Assembly: GCF_039778605.1 (NCBI RefSeq)
Contig: NZ_CP156060.1
Coordinates: forward strand, 169,501-233,500
Direction of reading: 5' to 3'
DNA: 64,000 bases
DNA from: Flavobacterium sp. WV_118_3
GTDB taxonomy: Bacteria; Bacteroidota; Bacteroidia; Flavobacteriales; Flavobacteriaceae
Part shown: one piece after another, positions 9,706 to 17,737 of the stretch
Layout of the letters: each line of letters starts with the position of its first letter
Position numbering within the stretch: position 1 is the first letter of the stretch
The notes under the pieces: model-generated
Told to the model about the DNA's origin: nothing
Database searches by the model: none
What the model saw: only the letters and a program-made list of their open reading frames with translations
Translations under genes and position numbers: made by a program

Positions 9706-10668
9706 ATGAAAAAAACACTTTATCTTTTACCATTTGTATTACTGGGATGTGCTACCTCGAATACCAAAAGTGACAAAGGAACTACGACTACAGCTTCTGC
9801 TTATGAAGTGAAACAACAAGATGTCGCTCATACGTTGCAATACCTGGCATCCGACGAACTGGAAGGTCGCGATAGTGGTAGTAAAGGAATTGAAAAAGCA
9901 GCTATTTATCTGGAGAATCTGTTGCGTGAAAATAATATTAAACCGTATTTTAAAACCTATCGGGATACGTTGACCAACTTCCATAAACCGGCTTTTAATA
10001 TCGTAGGGTTTATCGAAGGAAATGATCCGAAACTTAAAAACGAATTTGTGATCATTGGGGCGCATTACGATCATATCGGACGCGTGTCGACTCCGGTTAA
10101 CGGGGATGATATTGCCAATGGTGCCAACGATAATGCTTCCGGGACAACGGTGATGTCGGAAGTAGCCAAATATTTTGCAAAAAATAAAACAAATAAAAGA
10201 AGCATATTGGTTGCCTTCTTTTCGGCGGAAGAAAAAGGATTGTTGGGATCCTATCATCTGGCAAAAAAATTAAAGGAGCAGCATTTTAATCTGTATACGA
10301 TGCTGAATTTTGAAATGCTGGGTGTGCCAATGAAACGGGAATTTGCATCCTATATAACCGGTTTTGGAAAATCGAATATGTCGGAAAAAATTAACGAGTA
10401 TACCCAAAAGAAAACCGTAGGTTTTTTGGAAATCGAATTGCAATACCGCTTGTTTATGGCTTCGGATAATTATCCGTTTTTCGTCGAATTTAACGTACCG
10501 GCACAAACGGTTTGTACGTTCGACTTTGAAAATTATTCCTATTACCATCATCCATTGGATGAATTTAAATTGATGGATACGGCACATATGGCGGCCTATG
10601 CCAAAGAAATCATCCCGGCTGTAGCGGGAATGACCAATTCCAAAGAAAAAGAGATTAAACTAAATTAA
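9706..10668 (+). CDS. M28-family zinc peptidase, lipoprotein
   Basis: The protein is predicted to be a secreted, lipid-anchored aminopeptidase-like enzyme. Residues 1-15 are a lipoprotein signal with Cys15 in LLGC. A DELEGRDSGSKG segment follows near 49-60, then the M28 zinc motifs: HYDHIG near 121-126, GANDNASG near 142-149 and SAEEKGLLGS near 173-182. The last ligand region is near SYYHHPLDE. Length (320) suits M28 enzymes without accessory domains. The substrate cannot be read from the sequence. It is followed by the SDR gene 32 bases later, but a shared function is not evident. Confidence 0.85.
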   Translation: MKKTLYLLPFVLLGCATSNTKSDKGTTTTASAYEVKQQDVAHTLQYLASDELEGRDSGSKGIEKAAIYLENLLRENNIKPYFKTYRDTLTNFHKPAFNIVGFIEGNDPKLKNEFVIIGAHYDHIGRVSTPVNGDDIANGANDNASGTTVMSEVAKYFAKNKTNKRSILVAFFSAEEKGLLGSYHLAKKLKEQHFNLYTMLNFEMLGVPMKREFASYITGFGKSNMSEKINEYTQKKTVGFLEIELQYRLFMASDNYPFFVEFNVPAQTVCTFDFENYSYYHHPLDEFKLMDTAHMAAYAKEIIPAVAGMTNSKEKEIKLN

Positions 10669-10700
10669 AATTATAAAAGAGATCAGGATTTTACAGTAAA

Positions 10701-11378
10701 ATGAAAAACATTATTATAACAGGAACCAGTAGAGGAATCGGATATGAACTGGCATTGGAATTTGCTGCTGCCGGACATAATGTGCTGGCTTTGTCGCGAA
10801 AACAACCCCAGGCATTACTCGAAAATGAAAATATCAGCTGTTTAAGTATTGATTTGTCGCTGGAGGAAGATCTGGAAAAAATACAACAATTTATCGCGAC
10901 AACCTGGAAAAAGGTGGATGTTCTGATCCACAATGCCGGGGCGTTATTGCTAAAACCATTCGGGGAAATTTCGGCTCAGGAATTCGAAAATATTTATAAA
11001 GTAAATGTTTTTGGTGTGGCCAATTTAACCCGTATCTGTATTCCGTACCTGCAAAAAGGAAGCCATGTAGTAACGATCAGTAGTATGGGGGGGATTCAGG
11101 GAAGTATGAAATTTGCCGGATTAGCCGCGTACAGTTCCAGTAAAGGTGCGGTGATTACCTTGTCGGAATTATTGGCTGAAGAATATAAGGACAAAGGAAT
11201 CGCCTTTAATGTGTTGGCATTAGGTGCTGTTCAGACAGAAATGTTGCAGGAAGCATTTCCGGGATATGAAGCACCGCTAAACGCAAAAGAAATGGCCGAT
11301 TATATTTTTGATTTTGCTCTAAACGGCAATAAATATTTTAACGGAAAAGTGTTACAGGTTTCTTCAACCACACCCTAA
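10701..11378 (+). CDS. Short-chain dehydrogenase/reductase (SDR) family oxidoreductase
   Basis: This is a classical SDR of 225 residues. It has the nucleotide-binding TGTSRGIG motif at residues 7-14, an N-A-G motif (HNAGAL) near residue 78, the catalytic Ser in ISSMGG and the YSSSK catalytic Tyr/Lys motif near 145-149. The substrate is unknown. It forms a loose run with the following SprT-like gene (20-base gap). The length is a little short for the family but all core motifs are present. Confidence 0.88.
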   Translation: MKNIIITGTSRGIGYELALEFAAAGHNVLALSRKQPQALLENENISCLSIDLSLEEDLEKIQQFIATTWKKVDVLIHNAGALLLKPFGEISAQEFENIYKVNVFGVANLTRICIPYLQKGSHVVTISSMGGIQGSMKFAGLAAYSSSKGAVITLSELLAEEYKDKGIAFNVLALGAVQTEMLQEAFPGYEAPLNAKEMADYIFDFALNGNKYFNGKVLQVSSTTP

Positions 11379-11398
11379 ATGCGTTCAGGGGAATCCAG

Positions 11399-11998
11399 AT
11401 GAAAGATAAATTAGCACCCTATATACCGGAACATGCACTGGATAGCGTTTTTGAGCTGATAAAGCTCAATCGTGTACATCTGAAAATCGTGAATGAAAGG
11501 GTAACCCGACACGGCGATTATCGGAAACACCCGGATGGCTACCATCAGATTACTGTAAATGCCAGTCTGAATAAATATCGGTTTTTAATGACGCTTATCC
11601 ATGAAATTGCACATTTGGTGGCTTTCGAAAAATACGGTCGGAATATAAAACCACATGGCGATGAATGGAAGCTTACATTCCAACGGTTGATGGTGCCTTT
11701 TTTGCGACCGGAAATTTTTCCGAATCAATTATTGCCATTGCTGGCAAGGCATTTCAGAAATCCGAAAGCCAGTAGTGATACCGATGCAACATTAGCCCTT
11801 GCCTTAAAACAATTTGATCCGGCTAACGATAAAAATTATATATTTGAAATCCCGTATGGAAGTGTCTTCCGGATACACAATGGAAGAATTTTTAAAAAAG
11901 GAGCACAACGAATAAAACGATTCGAATGTATGGAATTGAGTTCGGGTAGAGTTTACCTGTTTAATCCCAATGCCGAAGTTGAGTTGTTACCCGGATAA
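11399..11998 (+). CDS. SprT-like zinc metalloprotein
   Basis: The 199-residue protein has the SprT-type zinc motif HEIAH (His68, Glu69, His72) followed by His86 in KPHGDEW. This matches the SprT/Spartan-like domain HExxH plus a downstream His. The C-terminal part lacks an obvious four-Cys zinc ribbon; a single Cys in the FECMEL stretch is visible. SprT-like proteins are predicted proteases, and eukaryotic Spartan acts on DNA-protein crosslinks, but the role of the bacterial form is not established. No signal peptide is seen, so it is cytoplasmic. Confidence 0.82.
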   Translation: MKDKLAPYIPEHALDSVFELIKLNRVHLKIVNERVTRHGDYRKHPDGYHQITVNASLNKYRFLMTLIHEIAHLVAFEKYGRNIKPHGDEWKLTFQRLMVPFLRPEIFPNQLLPLLARHFRNPKASSDTDATLALALKQFDPANDKNYIFEIPYGSVFRIHNGRIFKKGAQRIKRFECMELSSGRVYLFNPNAEVELLPG

Positions 11999-12033
11999 TA
12001 AACTAAAGAATTAGCCATGTCATTTGACACAAT

Positions 12034-13098
12034 ATGATGAATAAAAACTATTATGCAATACTAATGGCCGGTGGAGTTGGATCCCGCTTCTGGCCGGTAA
12101 GTACAGTAGATTTTCCTAAGCAGTTCCACGATATGCTGGGCACCGGAGATACCCTGATCCAGAAAACATTTAGTAGACTCTCAAGAATTGTTCCGAAGGA
12201 GAATATATTGATTTTAACCAACGAGCGCTATAATCAATTGGTGTTGGAACAATTACCTCAGGTAAAACAGGAACAGGTAATTCTGGAGCCTGTAATGCGA
12301 AATACAGCCCCTTGTATCGTATTGGCCTCGTTAAAAATACAACAAAAAAATCCGGAGGCATTAGTGGTTGTTGCACCAAGTGATCATTGGATTGAGGATG
12401 AAGATCAATTTATAGCCAATCTTCAAAAATCATTCGATAATTGTTCTGAAAGCAATGTTTTGATGACATTGGGGATTTTGCCAACCTTCCCGAATACGGG
12501 CTATGGGTATATCGAATATAACAAACTGGATAATAAACCAATTAAAAAGGTAGTACAGTTCCGGGAAAAACCAGATTATGCTACGGCTAAAGCGTTTATC
12601 CAAAGTCGTAATTTTCTTTGGAATGCCGGAATATTTATTTGGAGTATCCGTTCGATCATCGAAGCTTTTGAAACCTTCCATCCGGAAATGTTACGTCTGT
12701 TTCAAAAGGGAATGGATTTTTACAATACACCACGGGAACAGGAATTTATCAATACGATTTATCCGGATGCCGAAAACATTTCAATCGATTACGCCATCCT
12801 TGAAAAAGCGAAAAACGTATTTGTCTTACCGGCAACATTCGACTGGAATGATTTGGGTACCTGGGGAGCACTTCACGAAAAATTACCAAAGGATGATCAA
12901 TTTAATGCGGTAGTGAATGCAACCATGATTTTGGAAAATGCGTCCAATAATATTATCCGTACCGAAGGAAAAAAACTGGTGGTGATTAACGGTTTAAGCG
13001 ATTTCATCGTTGTAGATAAAAACGATACGCTGCTAATCTTTCCTAAAGATAAGGAGCAGGAGATTAAAAAAATAAGTAACTTATTGGATAAAAAATAA
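12034..13098 (+). CDS. Mannose-1-phosphate guanylyltransferase
   Basis: This enzyme makes GDP-mannose from mannose-1-phosphate and GTP for polysaccharide and glycan synthesis. The nucleotidyl-transferase motif LMAGGVGSRFWPVS lies at the N-terminus (about residues 10-23), with FPKQF just after. The sugar-binding FREKPD segment (about 177-182) and NAGIFIW follow. The C-terminal ~70 residues carry a left-handed-helix remnant (ILENASNNIIRTEGKKL). The protein (354 residues) lacks the C-terminal phosphomannose isomerase domain of bifunctional ManC/AlgA. Two adjacent ATG codons (12034, 12037) are possible starts. Transcription ends at a bidirectional terminator shared with the convergent MlaF-like gene. 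Confidence 0.92.
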   Translation: MMNKNYYAILMAGGVGSRFWPVSTVDFPKQFHDMLGTGDTLIQKTFSRLSRIVPKENILILTNERYNQLVLEQLPQVKQEQVILEPVMRNTAPCIVLASLKIQQKNPEALVVVAPSDHWIEDEDQFIANLQKSFDNCSESNVLMTLGILPTFPNTGYGYIEYNKLDNKPIKKVVQFREKPDYATAKAFIQSRNFLWNAGIFIWSIRSIIEAFETFHPEMLRLFQKGMDFYNTPREQEFINTIYPDAENISIDYAILEKAKNVFVLPATFDWNDLGTWGALHEKLPKDDQFNAVVNATMILENASNNIIRTEGKKLVVINGLSDFIVVDKNDTLLIFPKDKEQEIKKISNLLDKK

Positions 13099-13105
13099 AA
13101 CCTAC

Positions 13106-13134
13106 AAAAAATGCCTCTGAATGAGGCATTTTTT
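13106..13134. terminator. Bidirectional terminator between the guanylyltransferase and the MlaF-like gene
   Basis: ATGCCTC (13111-13117) pairs with GAGGCAT (13123-13129), flanked by an A-run and a T-run, so it works for both converging genes. Confidence 0.85.
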
Positions 13135-13155
13135 ATGAGATAAAGTGTCGTTCTT

Positions 13156-13920
13156 TTATAACTCTCTGTTTTGTGCTTTTCGCACTTTTTTAAACAGGTT
13201 CGATGAGTATACAAAGTCAACAATGGCTTCGTTGTCTGTTTTAAAGATTTCACGTTTGGTGCCTTCCCAGGCCAAAATACCTTCTTTTAAGAAAATAATC
13301 TTTTCTCCGATTTCCATTACGGAGTTCATATCGTGCGTATTGATCACTGTCGTAATGTTGTACTCTTCGGTGATTTCATGAATCAGGTTGTCGATTACAA
13401 TCGATGTTTTTGGATCCAGACCGGAGTTGGGCTCGTCACAAAATAAATATTTCGGGTTGTTTACAATCGCACGGGCAATGGCTACACGCTTTTGCATCCC
13501 TCCGGATATTTCAGATGGTTTCTTTTTATGTGCATTGATCAACTTTACACGGTCGATAACAAAATCAACACGCTCCTGAATTTCACGCGGGTTTTTATTG
13601 GTAAACATTTTTAACGGGAATCCGATGTTTTCTTCCACGGTCATCGAATCGAATAATGCACTTCCCTGAAATACCATTCCGATTTCAGTACGCAAATCGC
13701 GTTTTTCGTCATTAGTAAGTTCGGAGTAAATCCGACCGTCAAACGAGATGGTTCCTTTGTCCGGTGTATGAATACCCAATAGGCTTTTTAATAATACAGT
13801 TTTCCCGGAACCACTCTGTCCAATGATCAAATTGGTCTTCCCGGTGTCGAAAACCGTGGAAATCCCTTTTAAAACCTTGGTGTCACCAAATGATTTCTCG
13901 ATATCTTTTACTTCGATCAT
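13156..13920 (-). CDS. ABC transporter ATP-binding protein, MlaF-like
   Basis: This is the ATPase of a lipid-transport-type ABC importer/exporter (Mla family). The start at 13920 (MIEVKDIEKSFG) is preferred over an upstream in-frame ATG at 13986, which lies inside the permease gene. The protein of 254 residues has Walker A (GQSGSGKT), the signature SGGMQKR and Walker B (YLFCDEP). It begins 2 bases after the stop of the MlaE-like permease. In Proteobacteria MlaFEDB moves phospholipids between the membranes. No MCE-domain (MlaD-like) substrate-binding gene follows here, because the next gene is convergent; that partner must lie elsewhere. Confidence 0.87.
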   Translation of the reverse strand: MIEVKDIEKSFGDTKVLKGISTVFDTGKTNLIIGQSGSGKTVLLKSLLGIHTPDKGTISFDGRIYSELTNDEKRDLRTEIGMVFQGSALFDSMTVEENIGFPLKMFTNKNPREIQERVDFVIDRVKLINAHKKKPSEISGGMQKRVAIARAIVNNPKYLFCDEPNSGLDPKTSIVIDNLIHEITEEYNITTVINTHDMNSVMEIGEKIIFLKEGILAWEGTKREIFKTDNEAIVDFVYSSNLFKKVRKAQNREL

Positions 13921-13922
13921 GA

Positions 13923-14666
13923 TTATTTGGTTAAAAGTAATTGTGTTAAAATATAATTCGCCAGAATGATCGCCACACTGGTCCATACGAATGAGGTCGT
14001 ACTGGCTTTTCCTACTTCCAATGCGCCTCCCTTCATATAATAACCGTGGAACGACGGGATCGTTGCCAATAGTAAAGCAAATACAACGGTTTTAATAAAC
14101 GCATAGATCACGTGAAACGGAATGAATTCTACTTGTAATCCGGTCATAAATTCATCACTCGATGCAAATCCACCGTAAACTCCGGCAATCCATCCACCTA
14201 AAATTCCCAAAAACATACTCAAACCAATCACAAACGGATACAATAGTAATGCGATTACTTTTGGGAATACCAGATAGTTCAGGGAATTGATTCCCATTAC
14301 TTCTAAAGCGTCGATCTGTTCGGTTACGCGCATCGTTCCGATACTGGAGGTAATAAAAGATCCCATTTTACCGGCCATGATGATGGAGATAAAAGTAGGA
14401 GCAAATTCCAGAATTACCGATTGACGGGTCGCAAAACCAATCAGGTATTTTGGGATTAACGGGTTGGTTAAGTTTAACGCCGTTTGGATGGCGACAACGC
14501 CACCAACGAAAAACGAAATAAACGCCACAATTCCCAGTGATCCGATAATTAAATCGTCTATTTCTTTGAAAATTAGCTGCTTCATAGCCGACCATTTTGT
14601 CGGTTTATTGAAGACTTCTTTCAACATCAGGAAGTATTTTCCTATTTGCGACAGATATCTAAGCAT
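13923..14666 (-). CDS. ABC transporter permease, MlaE-like
   Basis: The 247-residue multi-pass membrane protein has the MlaE fold: an N-terminal amphipathic part, then hydrophobic segments around residues 40-65, 80-105, 150-180 and 200-245. Family motifs GKMGSFITSSIGTMRVTEQ (near 98-116) and EQIDALEVMGINSL are present. It is the inner-membrane partner of the adjacent MlaF-like ATPase. Upstream on the same strand is a run of three genes (KAS III, methyltransferase, GT2) separated from it by 72 bases, so co-transcription is possible but not certain. Confidence 0.87.
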   Translation of the reverse strand: MLRYLSQIGKYFLMLKEVFNKPTKWSAMKQLIFKEIDDLIIGSLGIVAFISFFVGGVVAIQTALNLTNPLIPKYLIGFATRQSVILEFAPTFISIIMAGKMGSFITSSIGTMRVTEQIDALEVMGINSLNYLVFPKVIALLLYPFVIGLSMFLGILGGWIAGVYGGFASSDEFMTGLQVEFIPFHVIYAFIKTVVFALLLATIPSFHGYYMKGGALEVGKASTTSFVWTSVAIILANYILTQLLLTK

Positions 14667-14738
14667 AATATTTTATAAATCTTGGCTAAATTACCAATAA
14701 GTTACGAGTTATGGGGTATCGCAACGGAGTTTTTTGGC

Positions 14739-15587
14739 TTATAAAAGCTTGGCTTTCATTTTTTGAAAACGGTATTTCCGAATAAAGCGACCTTGTTCCG
14801 ATGTGACCAAATACGGTTTTTTACCCAACCAGGCTTTTAGAAAACCAACCATATAATCGATAAAAAGAAGCGGTTTCTTTTTGAGTAAGGCCAGTTTTAA
14901 AGAGGCAATAGAAGTAATTATAAATCCGTAACGCAGACTGTAAAATGCAGCGCCTTGTTTGTAGCGTGCCGTTTTGTTGTAATTCGCTCCGGTAGGTTTC
15001 AGGTGTTTTACCTGTAAATTTGCATCGGTTACGACTTTCCAGTTGTAAAACTTACAAAGCAACTCGTCAACCGTATCCCAACCCATTGCCGGTTTTAATC
15101 CGCCAATCTGTTCAAAACAGGCTTTGCGATAGGCTTTAAAAGCACCGCGGATATGATCTTTATCGGTGAGATTTTCCAAAATCCAATCGCCGTTTTTTTC
15201 GATATAAGCAAAACCACCGGCCATACCGATTTCGGAATCACTTTGAAAAATACGGATAATCGTTTCGAAATAATTGGGTGGTAAAATCAGGTCGGCATCC
15301 AATTTGACAATAAAATCATAGCTGCCGTCCAATTGTTCGTATCCTTTTTGAAATGCCTGAATAACTTTGCTTCCGGGTAAATGGATCGCATCCGATTTTT
15401 TTTCAATGATCGAAATCCAGGGATAACGTACTGCAAAATCGCTCACAATGGCATGAGTGTTGTCGGTAGAATTGTCGTTTACGACCACAACCTGTTGCGG
15501 AAGTACGGTTTGAGCCGCCAACGATTTCAGCGTTCCTGAAATAAAGGCTTCTTCGTTGTGTGCCGGAATAACGATATAATACCTCAT
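14739..15587 (-). CDS. Family 2 glycosyltransferase
   Basis: This is a GT-A fold glycosyltransferase (282 residues) that would use a nucleotide-sugar donor. It opens with MRYYIVIPAHNEEAFI, then DNSTDNT near 38-44 and the metal-binding KLDADLILP near 94-102. A GWDTVDELLCKFY segment near 170 matches the acceptor-site ED/xD region of GT2 enzymes. There is no transmembrane anchor apart from a weakly hydrophobic stretch near 225-250. Its start codon overlaps the stop of the methyltransferase by one base (TAATG), indicating translational coupling. The substrate is unknown. Confidence 0.85.
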   Translation of the reverse strand: MRYYIVIPAHNEEAFISGTLKSLAAQTVLPQQVVVVNDNSTDNTHAIVSDFAVRYPWISIIEKKSDAIHLPGSKVIQAFQKGYEQLDGSYDFIVKLDADLILPPNYFETIIRIFQSDSEIGMAGGFAYIEKNGDWILENLTDKDHIRGAFKAYRKACFEQIGGLKPAMGWDTVDELLCKFYNWKVVTDANLQVKHLKPTGANYNKTARYKQGAAFYSLRYGFIITSIASLKLALLKKKPLLFIDYMVGFLKAWLGKKPYLVTSEQGRFIRKYRFQKMKAKLL

Positions 15588-16111
15588 TATTTTATTTTTT
15601 CAGCATAAACGATATAATAACGCGGTGTAAAGCGGCGTAATAATGGGCGAATTCCGATCTGTTTTACCGGGTTGGTGAATTTTTCGCGATCCAGGATTTT
15701 CCAGCCTGTTTTTTCCAGTAACCAATCCAGTTGCCAGTCTTCAAATTCATGGTAGTGCCGATCCCACATATCGGTTTTGCTGCGGTAAGCAGGCGAAAAC
15801 CATAAACGCATTGGAATCGAAATAACCAGTTTGTCCGATTGGATGTTTTGTAAAACCGTAAACGGATTTAACAGGTGTTCGAAAATTTCGAAAGCCGTTG
15901 TCACCGGATGGTTGCTTTCCGAAAGTGCCGTCTGATCGATATCCAGATCTTCTCCTTTGGTGTTGGTTACAGTATAGCCGTTTTCTTTCATAATTGTAGA
16001 AAACGGGTTTTCAACACCCAAATCCAGAATAGCTTCCGAGGGGGAAATATGTTTTTGTAAAAAGGCTAGTGTATGTTTAAATCGCTTGTTCGGAAATGTT
16101 TTTTCGTACAT
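15587..16111 (-). CDS. Small class I SAM-dependent methyltransferase
   Basis: This 174-residue protein has a class I methyltransferase core: motif I is AILDLGVENPFS (about residues 29-40), followed by a LDIDQTALS stretch and TAFEIFEHLLNP (about 71-82). Motif I lacks the full GxGxG glycines, so binding is inferred from context. The KTDMWDRHYHEFEDWQLDWLL region is typical of this small family. It lies 2 bases downstream of the KAS III-like gene and overlaps the GT2 gene, so the three are one transcriptional unit. Its substrate may be the product of those neighbours. Confidence 0.72.
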   Translation of the reverse strand: MYEKTFPNKRFKHTLAFLQKHISPSEAILDLGVENPFSTIMKENGYTVTNTKGEDLDIDQTALSESNHPVTTAFEIFEHLLNPFTVLQNIQSDKLVISIPMRLWFSPAYRSKTDMWDRHYHEFEDWQLDWLLEKTGWKILDREKFTNPVKQIGIRPLLRRFTPRYYIVYAEKIK

Positions 16112-16113
16112 AG

Positions 16114-17175
16114 TTATAATCGGTAGACGAAGGCATTTATGTTCATTCCTGCGCCTACGGATGCAAAGATAATAACATCTCCTTTATGAAGTTCCTGATT
16201 TTCAATTTTTCCTTTTATCAATAAATCATATAACGTCGGAACGGTGGCCACACTCGAATTTCCGAGTTTGTGGATACTCATGGGCATCACGCCCTCCGGA
16301 GGTGTTTGTTTGTACAATCGGAAAAAACGCTGGATAATGGCTTCATCCATTTTTTCGTTGGCCTGATGAATCAGTACTTTTTTGACTTCTTCGATCGTAA
16401 TACCACTTTTGTCCAGACATTCTTTCATGGCTTTCGGAACCTGACTTAAGGCAAATTCGTAAATCTTGCGGCCATACATTTTGATATAGCGTACATCGGG
16501 ATCGTGTTCGGCATTAAAGGAATTTCCGAAATATAGAAAATAGGCTTCGTCATAGGTGAAAGATGCTGTTTCGTGGGCAAGCATTCCAATATGGTCGTCG
16601 TTGGTTGCTTCTATAATCGTAGCACCGGCACCATCGGAATAAATCATACTGTCGCGATCGTGAATGTCGACAACCCGTGATAGGGTTTCGGCTCCAATTA
16701 CCAGGCATCTTTTAGCTATACCGGCTTTGATATAGGCATTTGCCTGAATCATGCCTTCAATCCAACCCGGACAACCAAAAAGGATGTCGTAGGCCACACA
16801 TTTCGGATTTTTAATTTTAAGGCTGTGTTTTACCCGTGCGGATAAACTGGGAAGAATATCCGTTTGTATCGCCCCTTGTTTTACATTGCCGAAGTTATGG
16901 GCAAAGATGATATAATCTAAAGTCTCCGGATCGATTCCGGCATCTTCAATCGCTCTTTGAGCAGCAAAATAAGCAATATCGGATGTTAATAATTGATCCT
17001 CGACATACCGGCGTTCTTCGATACCCGTAATTTCTTTAAACTTTTGAGCAACGACATCATTAGCATATGGAAAAGGCGTTCCATCGTCATTTAAAAACTG
17101 ATGCTGGGCAAAATCGAGATTGGTTACGGTGATAGTGGGAATATAGCTTCCGGAACCGATTATTTTACTGTTCAT
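16114..17175 (-). CDS. Beta-ketoacyl-ACP synthase III-like enzyme (FabH family)
   Basis: The 353-residue thiolase-fold protein has the complete KAS III catalytic triad: Cys135 in FGCPGW, His270 in LIHQAN and Asn306 in KLGNSS. KAS III enzymes condense an acyl-CoA with malonyl-ACP. The gene is not among other fatty acid synthesis genes. It heads a tight unit with a methyltransferase and a glycosyltransferase and is followed by Mla-type transporter genes, which suggests a specialised lipid rather than housekeeping FabH. A start further upstream is not supported. Confidence 0.85.
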   Translation of the reverse strand: MNSKIIGSGSYIPTITVTNLDFAQHQFLNDDGTPFPYANDVVAQKFKEITGIEERRYVEDQLLTSDIAYFAAQRAIEDAGIDPETLDYIIFAHNFGNVKQGAIQTDILPSLSARVKHSLKIKNPKCVAYDILFGCPGWIEGMIQANAYIKAGIAKRCLVIGAETLSRVVDIHDRDSMIYSDGAGATIIEATNDDHIGMLAHETASFTYDEAYFLYFGNSFNAEHDPDVRYIKMYGRKIYEFALSQVPKAMKECLDKSGITIEEVKKVLIHQANEKMDEAIIQRFFRLYKQTPPEGVMPMSIHKLGNSSVATVPTLYDLLIKGKIENQELHKGDVIIFASVGAGMNINAFVYRL

Positions 17176-17298
17176 AAGGTGAATTTATACTAATACTAAG
17201 TTATTGATTTTAAACGCTTATGTGTCGGTAAAAATTTTATGTAAAATGATTATTATGGAATAGTTATTTAAAGGAGTTTAAAATTATTGATACCAAAA

Positions 17299-17679
17299 TT
17301 AATTGTGATTTTTTTGAGAAATCTTTAGCTGCATAATCGTCGCTATTGATAAAGCACGGGTCTTTATCAGCTCGGAATTACTGCCTTCAAAGTGTTCGTC
17401 AACCGTTTTGTCGAAATGTTCCAGCCATATTTGAAAATGCTCCGGGCGTAACGATTCTTTTTCGTTGAGTTCCAGATGGATGTGCATAACGTTTTTTCGG
17501 TAACTTCCCTCGCGAAGAAGCGTTTGTTCCCAGAAATCGGCCAAATGCGGTAGATGGGCTTCCAGATCAATTTGGGCAATGTCGGTAAAGATATAGCGGA
17601 TACGATCGTCGGATAAAAGTTTGTTGTAAAACTGTCGCATCAGATGGAGTAAATCGGCTCGATTGGTAATGTCATTCAT
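17299..17679 (-). CDS. Group III truncated hemoglobin
   Basis: This is a small heme protein of 126 residues. The start at 17679 (MNDITNRADLL) is chosen over an upstream in-frame ATG at 17769, which would run through the gcvP terminator and overlap gcvP. Family features are FYNKLLSDDRIRYIFTD near residues 17-33, PHLADFWEQTLL near 43-54, and H-x-H in MHIHLEL near 66-72 supplying the proximal histidine. A HFQIWLEHFDKTVDEHF stretch follows near 81-97. Such globins bind oxygen or NO; the physiological role is unsettled. It is transcribed in the same direction as gcvP but separated by a terminator. Confidence 0.85.
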   Translation of the reverse strand: MNDITNRADLLHLMRQFYNKLLSDDRIRYIFTDIAQIDLEAHLPHLADFWEQTLLREGSYRKNVMHIHLELNEKESLRPEHFQIWLEHFDKTVDEHFEGSNSELIKTRALSIATIMQLKISQKNHN

Positions 17680-17690
17680 ATTGTGAAGGT

Positions 17691-17720
17691 ATAAAAAAAG
17701 AGCCGCATAAAGCGGCTCTT
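17691..17720 (-). terminator. Rho-independent terminator after gcvP
   Basis: On the minus strand AAGAGCCGC (17720-17712), a 5-base loop and GCGGCTCTT (17706-17698) are followed by a T-run. It lies between gcvP and the globin gene. Confidence 0.88.
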
Positions 17721-17737
17721 CGTATTTATATTTAATT

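Noticed and set aside
12170..12379. Short minus-strand frame within the guanylyltransferase gene
   Set aside because: Shadow of a well-supported gene, without a signal or motif of its own.
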